A stretch of DNA of 10,332 nucleotides from Clostridia bacterium (GTDB taxonomy: Bacteria; Bacillota; Clostridia; Christensenellales; UBA1242): assembly GCA_017399515.1 (NCBI GenBank), contig JAFQBZ010000084.1, positions 1-10,332 on the forward strand. Direction: 5' to 3'. The first letter of the stretch is position 1. Every line of letters begins with the position of its first letter. The notes beneath the pieces are model-generated. The model was not told the origin of the DNA. It worked only from the letters and a program-made list of their open reading frames with translations, and did no database searches. This document shows, piece by piece, positions 1 to 5,367 of the stretch. Position numbers and translations under genes: made by a program.

Positions 1-202
1 AAGCATGAACCAGTTCATGTCTGATCACTTGTTTTCTGTACTTTTCCAGGTCTTCCATGCTGCCTGGGGTGTTTTTGAAGGTGTCAATGACAATCTTCTT
101 GGTGCTGAAATCACAATATCCATCATTGTTTTCCAAGATGTCATCTTGAACCTTGTCAGATTCAATTATTTCATATTTTGTTCCAAGCACTTCAACTGTC
201 AT
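1..202 (-). CDS. Phage protein with HELVH metal-binding motif (partial, 3' end off-window)
   Basis: The ATG is at 202-200, preceded by an AAGGGAAGGTG ribosome binding site 7 nt upstream. The 67 complete codons begin MTVEVLGTKYEIIES and end R-H-E-L-V-H-A at the window edge. The HExxH signature is the zinc-binding and catalytic motif of zincin metallopeptidases. Short proteins of this kind, with a beta-rich N-terminus followed by a helix carrying HELxHA, are common in Firmicute phages and resemble the ImmA/IrrE or SprT-like architecture. The third metal ligand would lie off-window, so peptidase activity is not shown. It begins 24 nt after the terL stop and is probably co-transcribed with it. 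I infer a small metalloprotease-like protein; the substrate is unknown. Confidence 0.75.
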   Translation of the reverse strand, partial: MTVEVLGTKYEIIESDKVQDDILENNDGYCDFSTKKIVIDTFKNTPGSMEDLEKYRKQVIRHELVHA

Positions 203-226
203 TGTTTTTCACCTTCCCTTTATGTT

Positions 227-1468
227 TTAGTCAAAACTGAATGTGTCAGGCATCAGGATCTTGCTGACACCATAACGCATTGAATCCATACCATGTGAAA
301 ATTCATGGTCAGGTTTGTCTGTTGGTTTTCCATCTTTGTCTTTTGACCAACAATAGTTGTCAATTTCCTTCCTGAATTCCACACATCTTGGATGGATAAT
401 AATTTCATAGTTCTGAATCAACTGAATTCCATGGTTGACAGAATCCTTTCCCTTTCTTGAAGGTTCAGCCTTGATTCCTTCTTCCTGCAATTCAGCAATG
501 GACTTTGGTTCTGCATTATCACATACAATCCTTTGTCCACCATATCCTTTTTCTTTGATTGCAGCAGCAATGACTTTGTTTGTCACCCCTGTTTTATACC
601 ATTCATCAAAGATATATATTTTCATGTTGGTGTTGTCCACCAATTCACAAACAAATGCATTTGGGTCTGTAAAACCAAAGTCAAGGTTGAATGCAGACTT
701 TATTCCAGGAATTTGTCTGATCACATTCACATCAAAGTCTTCAACCCTGTGATTTGGATAGATCAGACCTTCTGCAATACCCCATTCACCTTCACCTTCA
801 ATTCTGTATCTTCTTGGGTTCTTTTCTTTCATCTTCAAGAAGATGTTTCTGTCTGCTTCATCCAACCATTCATTGCATTCCCATGTGGTTGTTTTCACAA
901 AAGTGTCTTCATCATATTCATCAAAGAACCTTGCTTTCAACCAAGATGTTGCAGACCATGGGTTGAAGGTCAATGTGATTTGCTTGAAATATCCATCAGG
1001 AACTTCACCACGAATGGACATATCCAGTTTGTTGAAGTCATCTTCATTTGATATTTCATAGGCTTCTTCAATCCATACCCAACAAAGAACACCATAATCA
1101 ACTGAAATGGATGTAATTTTCAAACCATCATCAAGACCCCTGAACAGAATTTTCTGTCCTGTGTACTTATGAACAATTTGCATTGGTGAAACAGTGCAAT
1201 CAAATTCATCATCCATCTTCAATTTGTGAATTGCCCATTTCAAATCAGAATAAACAGAATCACGAAGTGTGTTTCCATACCTTCTGACACAAAGACCATT
1301 GGATTCAGGATATTTCTTCAACTTCCTGATCATATCAAGGGCAGTGGTCTTTGATTTCTTTGAACCTCTGCTTCCTTTGCAAACTCTATATCTTTTTCTT
1401 GTGTTTACAAAGTCACCATAATTGTGACCAATGATTTGTTTGAAGTCCAATATTTCCATCATGGGCAT
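227..1468 (-). CDS. terL: Terminase large subunit (Terminase_3/PBSX type)
   Basis: A 413-residue DNA-packaging motor: an ATPase that translocates DNA into the prohead, plus a headful/cos nuclease. Visible motifs are a P-loop variant GSRGSKKSK (32-40), a Walker B strand ending W-I-E-E (131-135), the coupling motif T-F-N-P-W-S (167-172), and RNase H-like nuclease acidic positions in LDFGFTD (D263, D268), VCDN (D317) and HGMDSMRYG (D395). Length fits the family. The P-loop has Lys-Lys where GKS is usual, a variant I believe occurs in Firmicute phage terminases. I chose the ATG at 1468 because it overlaps the terS stop as TGATG; ATGs at 1462 and 1459 are alternatives, as is an in-frame TTG at 1474. 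It is expected in the cytoplasm, docking with portal and TerS. Confidence 0.93.
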   Translation of the reverse strand: MPMMEILDFKQIIGHNYGDFVNTRKRYRVCKGSRGSKKSKTTALDMIRKLKKYPESNGLCVRRYGNTLRDSVYSDLKWAIHKLKMDDEFDCTVSPMQIVHKYTGQKILFRGLDDGLKITSISVDYGVLCWVWIEEAYEISNEDDFNKLDMSIRGEVPDGYFKQITLTFNPWSATSWLKARFFDEYDEDTFVKTTTWECNEWLDEADRNIFLKMKEKNPRRYRIEGEGEWGIAEGLIYPNHRVEDFDVNVIRQIPGIKSAFNLDFGFTDPNAFVCELVDNTNMKIYIFDEWYKTGVTNKVIAAAIKEKGYGGQRIVCDNAEPKSIAELQEEGIKAEPSRKGKDSVNHGIQLIQNYEIIIHPRCVEFRKEIDNYCWSKDKDGKPTDKPDHEFSHGMDSMRYGVSKILMPDTFSFD

Positions 1469-1944
1469 CACCAATCATCAGGAACAGAATCAACCAGGAT
1501 GACCTGATTTGCAGTGACATCAATCTTTTCTTTGGAAATACCAAGGATCTTTGCAAGTTCACCTGCTGCTTTCAGTCTTTCTTTTTCATCAGGTGCTTTT
1601 GTCATTCTTCTTGCTTCACTGCATCCATCACCAATGCCTTCAACCACAACTATTTCAGATTGTGATTCACCACGCAAAACAGAAGTCAAATATTCCATGA
1701 CTTCCTTTGCATCAGCAACTTTTTCTGATTCTATTTTAGCAACCTGTTCTTCAATATATTTTTTCAGTTCAGGCTTGAATGGTAAGTTTCTTTTTTCGGT
1801 TGAGTTTGGTTTAGGTTCTTCTAACCATTGATAAGCAACTTTTGCTGTGTATTTTGAATATCCTGCCGCAAGTGCAGCCTTATAAGAATTTCCCTTGTTG
1901 ATTATATATTCAGTTGCAAAACTTCTTTCCTTGTCATTCAACAA
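1468..1944 (-). CDS. terS: Terminase small subunit
   Basis: 158 residues. The N-terminal L-N-D-K-E-R-S-F-A-T-E-Y-I and Y-K-A-A-L-A-A-G-Y-S segments match the Terminase_2-type small subunit helix-turn-helix, which recognises the packaging start site on phage DNA. A helical middle (about 60-90) and C-terminal R-L-K-A-A-G-E-L-A-K-I-L-G with a hydrophobic tail V-I-L-V-D follow; the tail may contact TerL. The reading frame is open back to an ATG at 2055, but that stretch contains a promoter-like region and an intrinsic terminator. I therefore place the start at TTG 1944, 6 nt after AAGGCAGGTG; TTG at 1941 is equally possible. The stop overlaps the terL start (TGATG), indicating translational coupling. 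Identity rests on motif similarity and position beside terL. Confidence 0.85.
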   Translation of the reverse strand: MLNDKERSFATEYIINKGNSYKAALAAGYSKYTAKVAYQWLEEPKPNSTEKRNLPFKPELKKYIEEQVAKIESEKVADAKEVMEYLTSVLRGESQSEIVVVEGIGDGCSEARRMTKAPDEKERLKAAGELAKILGISKEKIDVTANQVILVDSVPDDW

Positions 1945-1970
1945 GACTGACACCTGCCTTTCTGATATAA

Positions 1971-2007
1971 ATAAAAAAGAACAGACAGATTCTGCACCTG
2001 CCTGTTC
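1971..2007 (-). terminator. Intrinsic terminator upstream of terS
   Basis: On the minus strand, GAACAGGCAG (2007-1998) can pair over ten positions with CTGTCTGTTC (1988-1979), with one G-U pair and a 9-nt loop. It is followed at once by six T residues (1978-1973) and ATTTAT. This is the classic Rho-independent form and works only in the minus direction. It lies after the ArpU-like gene and before the chosen terS start, so it could end early transcripts or act as an attenuator that late transcription must read through. Confidence 0.75.
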
Positions 2008-2009
2008 CT

Positions 2010-2024
2010 TGACCCTTTGGGTCA
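2010..2024. promoter_or_regulatory. Perfect palindrome, operator candidate
   Basis: TGACCCTTTGGGTCA on the plus strand is a perfect inverted repeat: 6-bp arms around a 3-nt spacer. It lies just downstream of, and touching, the -10-like TATAAT (2029-2024, minus), where a repressor would block initiation or a short hairpin would form at the start of the transcript. No binding protein can be assigned from the sequence. Confidence 0.45.
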
Positions 2025-2059
2025 TTATAATTGTATCATTAAAACATAGTGTCATTCAA
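2024..2059 (-). promoter_or_regulatory. Probable late promoter for terS-terL
   Basis: On the minus strand, TTGAAT (2059-2054) is followed after 18 nt by an extended -10 element TGATACAAT (2038-2030). A second -10-like TATAAT follows directly at 2029-2024; its best upstream box is ATGACA (2055-2050) at a long 20-nt spacing. Two copies of TGACACTAT (2075-2067 and 2054-2046) are 21 bp apart, two helical turns, just upstream and overlapping, as expected for an activator site. The activator would plausibly be the ArpU-like protein encoded immediately upstream. Promoter assignment is by eye only. Confidence 0.5.
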
Positions 2060-2072
2060 TGACCTAATAGTG

Positions 2073-2498
2073 TCAAATTGTTTCTATACATGGAATTTTT
2101 ATGTTTTTCAATGCTTCATTATGAATTCTATGAACTTGTTTCAAAGACAATTCCATTTCATTTGCAACTGCTTCCCATTTCAAGAATTTCAAATATCGCA
2201 AATTCAAAACAAACTTCTGATCATTGTCTGCAACTTGATTGATCACTTGATTGATTTCAATTTGCAAATCAACATATCTTGCAATTTCAGCATCAATGAT
2301 TTTTTCAAGTTCAATGATTTTTTCAATTGCTCTGACAAAGGCAGGTTCTGTGTTTCTTGTTCCTGAACTTGGCATTCCTGACAAATTTGGTGAAGAAACA
2401 CTTGTTGATAAAACCCTTAATTGTTCAAGTTTTTCAAGATCACAATTTATCAAATCATTCAGTCTATATGCTTGCCTTAAATACTGTTTGGGTGTCAC
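2073..2498 (-). CDS. ArpU/DUF1492-like phage transcriptional regulator
   Basis: 141 residues. The N-terminus T-P-K-Q-Y-L-R-Q-A-Y-R-L and the order that follows are characteristic of DUF1492, the ArpU/RinA-like late-gene activators of Firmicute phages. A helical dimer-like segment runs over 60-90, then N-L-R-Y-L-K-F-L-K-W-E-A-V-A-N-E-M and a sigma-70 region 4-like helix-turn-helix L-S-L-K-Q-V-H-R-I-H-N-E-A-L. It should bind DNA and activate or modulate transcription of packaging and morphogenesis genes. The frame extends to a TTG at 2525; I chose GTG 2498 because AGGAAGG lies 8 nt upstream and family members typically begin M-T-x-K-x-Y-L-R-Q-A-Y. It sits between the repeat-rich region and the terS control region, the usual place for a late-switch regulator. 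Confidence 0.85.
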   Translation of the reverse strand: MTPKQYLRQAYRLNDLINCDLEKLEQLRVLSTSVSSPNLSGMPSSGTRNTEPAFVRAIEKIIELEKIIDAEIARYVDLQIEINQVINQVADNDQKFVLNLRYLKFLKWEAVANEMELSLKQVHRIHNEALKNIKIPCIETI

Positions 2499-2533
2499 AA
2501 ATATCACCTTCCTTTCCTGGTTCAAGGTTCAAC

Positions 2534-2563
2534 ATATTTTGGTTCAAGATGTGGAACTGTCAA
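2534..2563 (-). promoter_or_regulatory. Possible promoter of the ArpU-like gene
   Basis: A perfect -35 box TTGACA (2563-2558, minus) is followed after 17-18 nt by an A/T-rich but poor -10 (AAAATAT, 2540-2534). The spacer contains one TTGAACC repeat (2547-2541), where a bound protein would block RNA polymerase. Two more repeats (2532-2526, 2525-2519) lie around the predicted transcript start. The -10 is weak, so this may be activator-dependent or not a promoter. Confidence 0.3.
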
Positions 2564-2587
2564 AAACCCTGTGTTTTCAAGGGTTTT
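2563..2587. other. Short hairpin AAAACCCT/AGGGTTTT
   Basis: AAAACCCT (2563-2570) and AGGGTTTT (2580-2587) form a perfect 8-bp inverted repeat with a 9-nt loop. A- and T-tracts flank the GC core on both sides, so it resembles a weak bidirectional terminator. It could separate the upstream genes from the ArpU-like gene, or be a structural element of the repeat region. The stem has only three GC pairs. Confidence 0.3.
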
Positions 2588-2600
2588 CTGAATTTGGAAT

Positions 2601-2723
2601 GGTTCAAGGTTCAAGATAAGATGTCTTTTTTCTCTTAATAGATATTTTTAGAAGTATTATGAATTTTCATTGTTTTTCTATTATGTACTAATAAGTTAAA
2701 GACATCTTGAACCATCTTGAACC
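2601..2723. repeat. Large dyad-symmetric element with AT-rich core
   Basis: The left arm (2601-2628) contains two GGTTCAAG units followed by GATAAGATGTCTTT. The reverse complement of the right arm (2698-2723) contains the same two units and GATGTCTTT; the arms align with only two small gaps. Between them is about 70 bp of very AT-rich DNA. Its middle carries a small palindrome ATGAATTTTCAT (2659-2670), nearly at the centre of symmetry of the arms. Repeat arms flanking an easily melted core resemble a replication origin; a symmetric operator or pac site is also possible. Confidence 0.6.
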
Positions 2724-2807
2724 AAGAACCACAAACCCTTGTGAAATCAACACTTTTTCAGGTTCAACATGTTTCCATTACAACCTTGAACCAATCTTGA
2801 ACTGACA

Positions 2808-3404
2808 TCAAACATCTTGAACTTTTGATGCATACATGTCAGCAGTGTGTGTCCACAACACTGTTTCATACTTCCTGATTGCTTTGTCAAAAGAATCCCA
2901 TGCATCCTGTCCTTCATAAGCACCCATGTGAAATCTGATGCAAAGCATTTCTTCTTCTGTCAGATTGATGAACTGTGAAAGCAGCATGACTGACTTGTCA
3001 CCATGACCTTTCATCATTCTGTTAGGATTGTGAATCCAATCAGGGTTCTTTGAAATAGGTGAACCTGTTCCCATCACCACTGTGTCCATTGCATTCTTGT
3101 CACAATAGTCATCCAGTTTGCACACATCATGGAACATTCCCACAATGTATGGGGATTCAGGTCTTGTCCACTCAATGTTCAACTTTTCAGTCATTTCCAC
3201 AAGGTCTTCCATCACTGCAAGTGAATGATCAAACAGACCGCCTGTGTAGTTGCCATGATGACTGATTGCAGCAGGCTTCATGAAGAACCCCTGACTGATC
3301 AACCATTCAAGAAGGTCAACACTGACCAGTGGTGTTCCATCCTTCAACTTCATGACTTCCAGGAACTTGTTTTGTCTGTCCTTGTCATTATTCATGTTCA
3401 TCAT
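2808..3404 (-). CDS. HD-domain phosphohydrolase
   Basis: 198 residues. The metal-binding order of the HD superfamily is visible: H60 in G-G-L-F-D-H-S-L, the H92-D93 doublet in G-M-F-H-D-V-C-K-L-D, further histidines H134 (K-G-H-G-D-K-S) and H159 (I-R-F-H-M-G), and the closing D189 in W-T-H-T-A-D-M. HD enzymes hydrolyse phosphoesters of nucleotides or nucleic acids; beside ThyX and MazG a role in the phage dNTP pool is plausible, but the substrate cannot be read from the sequence. The ATG at 3404 is preceded by AAGGTG at a 6-nt spacing; ATGs at 3401 and 3395 are alternatives. It overlaps the preceding small gene by 17 nt. It is the last gene before the repeat region. Confidence 0.82.
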   Translation of the reverse strand: MMNMNNDKDRQNKFLEVMKLKDGTPLVSVDLLEWLISQGFFMKPAAISHHGNYTGGLFDHSLAVMEDLVEMTEKLNIEWTRPESPYIVGMFHDVCKLDDYCDKNAMDTVVMGTGSPISKNPDWIHNPNRMMKGHGDKSVMLLSQFINLTEEEMLCIRFHMGAYEGQDAWDSFDKAIRKYETVLWTHTADMYASKVQDV

Positions 3405-3660
3405 CTGTTGCACCTTCTTCCTTTTCAAAATAGACCATGGATTCTGTTGTCAACAGCACTGGTGGAACAATAGAACCCTGGATGTATAAATACACTTTGC
3501 CTGTTTCCTGAATCTGCTTGATTTCATCAGGTGTCAGTTCCCAACAACTTTCAACACCCATTTCACCATTGTCAGCATTGGTGTATTTGGTCACTGGAAG
3601 ATCCTGACAACCTTCCAGTGTATAAACTGCATTGCATGTGTCTGTTCTAACTGGTTTCAT
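3388..3660 (-). CDS. Small phage protein, function unknown
   Basis: 90 residues beginning M-K-P-V-R-T-D-T-C-N. It contains scattered cysteines (9, 18 and 39), a central predicted helix (T-P-D-E-I-K-Q-I-Q) and a strand-rich stretch K-V-Y-L-Y-I-Q-G-S-I-V-P-P-V-L-L, ending in an acidic tail D-D-E-H-E. There is no signal peptide, membrane segment or recognised domain. The start is 2 nt after the stop of the preceding gene, with AGGAAAGG upstream, and the 3' end overlaps the HD-domain gene. Coding status is supported by spacing, ribosome binding site and operon context; the function is not recognised. Confidence 0.75.
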   Translation of the reverse strand: MKPVRTDTCNAVYTLEGCQDLPVTKYTNADNGEMGVESCWELTPDEIKQIQETGKVYLYIQGSIVPPVLLTTESMVYFEKEEGATDDEHE

Positions 3661-3662
3661 AA

Positions 3663-3875
3663 TTATCTGAATTCCTTTCCTGTTTTCTTATGCTTGAAGG
3701 TGATTCTACCGATCACTTCAAATCCTGCAAACCCTGCTATGTCATGGATAACATGCACCAGGTCTGAAACCTTCTTTTCAAGTTCGTTTTCTGCCTTGAT
3801 GATTTCCTTTGTTCCATGGTATGCAGTAGGGTCAGGATAACCTTCTGAATTATAAAAAGGATTTCTTTTGTTCAT
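3663..3875 (-). CDS. Small phage protein, function unknown
   Basis: 70 residues beginning M-N-K-R-N-P-F-Y-N-S-E-G-Y-P-D-P-T-A. This N-terminus recalls a short hypothetical protein I associate with Firmicute phages, but I cannot name a domain. A helical segment over about 25-45 (E-N-E-L-E-K-K-V-S-D-L-V) is followed by a short beta-rich basic end (R-I-T-F-K-H-K-K-T-G-K-E-F-R). Its ATG overlaps the upstream stop as TGATG, implying translational coupling. No catalytic motif is visible. Confidence 0.8.
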   Translation of the reverse strand: MNKRNPFYNSEGYPDPTAYHGTKEIIKAENELEKKVSDLVHVIHDIAGFAGFEVIGRITFKHKKTGKEFR

Positions 3876-4210
3876 CAGCCTTTCCCCCTTTCAAGTTTGA
3901 TGCCTGCTTCATCCCAAAGGCATTTGTGCAGGTCATCAAGTGTCACATATCCCTTTTCAAAGGAATCATATAAATCAAGACAGAAGTCAGCAAACCTTTC
4001 TTCCCTGGACTTTCCATCCACAACCTTCTTCATCAACTGACCATATTTGTCATGAAGAACCATCACTGGAATTGCAAGCATCAAGAAAAAGGCTTTGTCA
4101 GATGCTTCTTTTGTTGCATCCAGTTTCATCTGTTGGAAGTCACTGGTTTTCACATTGATGACAGGTTCATGGTTTTTCTTTCCAAGCCTTCTTCTTTCTG
4201 CCCTGTTCAT
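3875..4210 (-). CDS. Phage hypothetical protein (MNRAERRR N-terminus)
   Basis: 111 residues with a very basic start (M-N-R-A-E-R-R-R-L-G-K-K) followed by a mainly helical body. One hydrophobic helix (F-F-L-M-L-A-I-P-V-M-V-L, about 41-52) looks buried rather than membrane-spanning. The E-R-F-A-D-F-C-L-D-L-Y-D-S-F segment is helical too. Proteins with this N-terminus recur in Firmicute phage early regions with no assigned role. The start is well supported: AAGGGGTG lies 6 nt upstream, and the gene follows the thyX stop by 11 nt. Confidence 0.8.
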   Translation of the reverse strand: MNRAERRRLGKKNHEPVINVKTSDFQQMKLDATKEASDKAFFLMLAIPVMVLHDKYGQLMKKVVDGKSREERFADFCLDLYDSFEKGYVTLDDLHKCLWDEAGIKLERGKG

Positions 4211-4221
4211 GATGTCACCCC

Positions 4222-4845
4222 TTAATATGTAATGTCATCAAATACAACAGGGATCAGGTTCTTGAAATCTTCAAGCAAAGGTCTTGTGACTTCACGCATC
4301 TGCGGATGTGCTGCATTTGCACATCTTAACTTGAAGAAGGTTCGCCATTCACGCAAGTTTGCAGTCATAACCACTTCTGTCTTCAAACTGTTGGGAAGAA
4401 CCGCCCTTGCTTCCTGTGCTGTGTGACCAATGTCAAGCAGTTTGAAATATGCATCTTCACAAGATTTCATTGCTGCCTTCCAAGTTTCCCAACCTTCTGA
4501 CTTGTAGTCTAAATAATGGGGGATGATGCAGGTGATTTCAGAACCAAAGTCATCCTTGGAATAATTGCAATATCTTGTGGATTCCTGACAGTAGGATGCA
4601 ATTCTGTGTCTGACAATCTCATGACTGACACCCCTGTCAACCACAAACTTCACTGTGACAGAAGCATGTTCAAGGACTGCTTCATGACCCCTTTTGATAA
4701 TTCCTGCAACAAACTTTTCTGCACTGCCTTCTTCAATTTTGCCTTCTGACTTATAGCAAACCCTTCCACATCTTTCAATCTTGTTCAGGATTTCCTGTCC
4801 ATTGACATCACCATAAATCTGTGTATATGCTCTAATTGCCTGCAT
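4222..4845 (-). CDS. thyX: Flavin-dependent thymidylate synthase ThyX
   Basis: 207 residues, full length for the family. The diagnostic RHRX7S motif is present: R79-H80-R81, seven residues, S89-T-R-Y. Other ThyX features are G-H-E-A-V-L-E-H upstream and the C-terminal L-R-C-A-N-A-A-H-P-Q-M-R segment, which contributes the substrate- and FAD-binding arginine. The enzyme makes dTMP from dUMP using methylenetetrahydrofolate, FAD and NADPH, supplying thymidylate for phage DNA synthesis. The ATG overlaps the stop of the DUF3310-MazG gene (TAATG), with AGGTGAAAAG upstream, so the two are coupled. Confidence 0.96.
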   Translation of the reverse strand: MQAIRAYTQIYGDVNGQEILNKIERCGRVCYKSEGKIEEGSAEKFVAGIIKRGHEAVLEHASVTVKFVVDRGVSHEIVRHRIASYCQESTRYCNYSKDDFGSEITCIIPHYLDYKSEGWETWKAAMKSCEDAYFKLLDIGHTAQEARAVLPNSLKTEVVMTANLREWRTFFKLRCANAAHPQMREVTRPLLEDFKNLIPVVFDDITY

Positions 4846-5351
4846 TACTTTTCACCTATCCTTTCAAAAGTTCTATTGATTTTCTGTTTCATTACTTCAA
4901 GCACTTCTTCATCACATGCAAGAAGGAAGATGACCTGATCAAGAACCAGTTTCACATCTGCCAATTCTTCCACCAGGTTCTGTTCCACTGTGCTTCTTTT
5001 ATAGTCAGGAACAGGTTGACCCTGACCATTGATCCTGAAATGCTTGCAAATTGCCTGTGTCAGTTCAGACATTTCTTCAATCAACTGCTGCAACTGACAT
5101 TCAAGTCCATAGTGGTCTGCAATCTTGAACCTTGGATCATTTCTGATCATCTGTTGCAGCATCCTTGTATAGTTGGATGCTTTGTCCAAGTCTTCCTGAC
5201 CATTCTTCAATTCATGTCTGTATTGGTATTTGTAGGAATTCAGTTCACAAAAGGCTTCTGTCTTTTCATGACCAAACTTGTCCACCATTTCTTCAATACA
5301 TTCTTTTCTTCCTGGGATATTGTAATGACCAGGATGAATCACATTTGACAA
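4845..5351 (-). CDS. DUF3310 + MazG-like pyrophosphohydrolase fusion
   Basis: 168 residues with two domains. The N-terminus (about 1-65) reads H-P-G-H-Y...E-C-I-E-E-M...F-C-E-L-N-S-Y-K-Y-Q-Y-R...D-L-D-K-A, the DUF3310 pattern of phage proteins often called nucleotide kinases on weak grounds. The C-terminus (about 80-168) is an all-helical MazG-like domain with metal-binding E92-E93-x-x-E96 and E127-E128-x-x-D131. MazG enzymes hydrolyse (d)NTPs to monophosphates, or lower ppGpp indirectly. I chose TTG 5351, 6 nt after AGGTG; a GTG at 5360 is in frame but poorly spaced. It lies between the NPPY methyltransferase and thyX. Confidence 0.87.
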   Translation of the reverse strand: MSNVIHPGHYNIPGRKECIEEMVDKFGHEKTEAFCELNSYKYQYRHELKNGQEDLDKASNYTRMLQQMIRNDPRFKIADHYGLECQLQQLIEEMSELTQAICKHFRINGQGQPVPDYKRSTVEQNLVEELADVKLVLDQVIFLLACDEEVLEVMKQKINRTFERIGEK

Positions 5352-5367
5352 TTGTTTCACCTGCTTT

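Larger units (their letters stand above)
2519..2823. repeat. Cluster of TTGAACC/GGTTCAA iteron-like repeats
   Basis: The 309-bp gap between the HD-domain gene and the ArpU-like gene holds at least eleven TTGAAC-core copies in both orientations. GGTTCAA starts at 2519, 2526, 2541, 2601, 2608 and 2761. TTGAACC/T cores lie at about 2707, 2717, 2786, 2798 and 2818. Some are tandem with a 7-bp period (2519/2526, 2601/2608) and two with a 10-bp period (2703-2723). Many extend to CATCTTGAACC. The leftmost and rightmost copies enter the ends of the flanking reading frames. Such clustered short repeats fit binding sites for an initiator, repressor, late activator or terminase. Confidence 0.85.

Noticed and set aside
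5..283. Plus-strand open frame of 92 codons
   Set aside because: It lies antisense to the HELVH gene and the end of terL, both of which have convincing protein motifs and ribosome binding sites.
533..1051. Plus-strand open frame of 172 codons
   Set aside because: It is antisense to terL; its length is explained by the low stop-codon content of the complementary strand, and the protein is low-complexity and Phe/Cys/Ser-rich.
227..1468. Possibility that terL is inactive because its P-loop has Lys-Lys instead of GKS
   Set aside because: All other ATPase and nuclease motifs are intact, and similar P-loop variants occur, to my knowledge, in Firmicute phage terminases.
1945..2055. N-terminal extension of terS to the ATG at 2055
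   Set aside because: This stretch contains promoter-like boxes, a palindrome and an intrinsic terminator, and family similarity begins only after the TTG at 1944/1941.
2519..2823. GGTTCAA motifs resembling the T-arm of tRNA genes
   Set aside because: No matching acceptor stem, anticodon arm or CCA end can be laid around any copy; they occur as tandem and inverted short repeats instead.
2519..2823. CRISPR-like repeat array
   Set aside because: Repeats are only 7-11 bp, occur in both orientations and have irregular spacing, with no uniform spacers.
4836..5348. Plus-strand open frame of 170 codons
   Set aside because: It is antisense to the DUF3310-MazG gene over its whole length; hydrophobic composition is typical of an antisense shadow.
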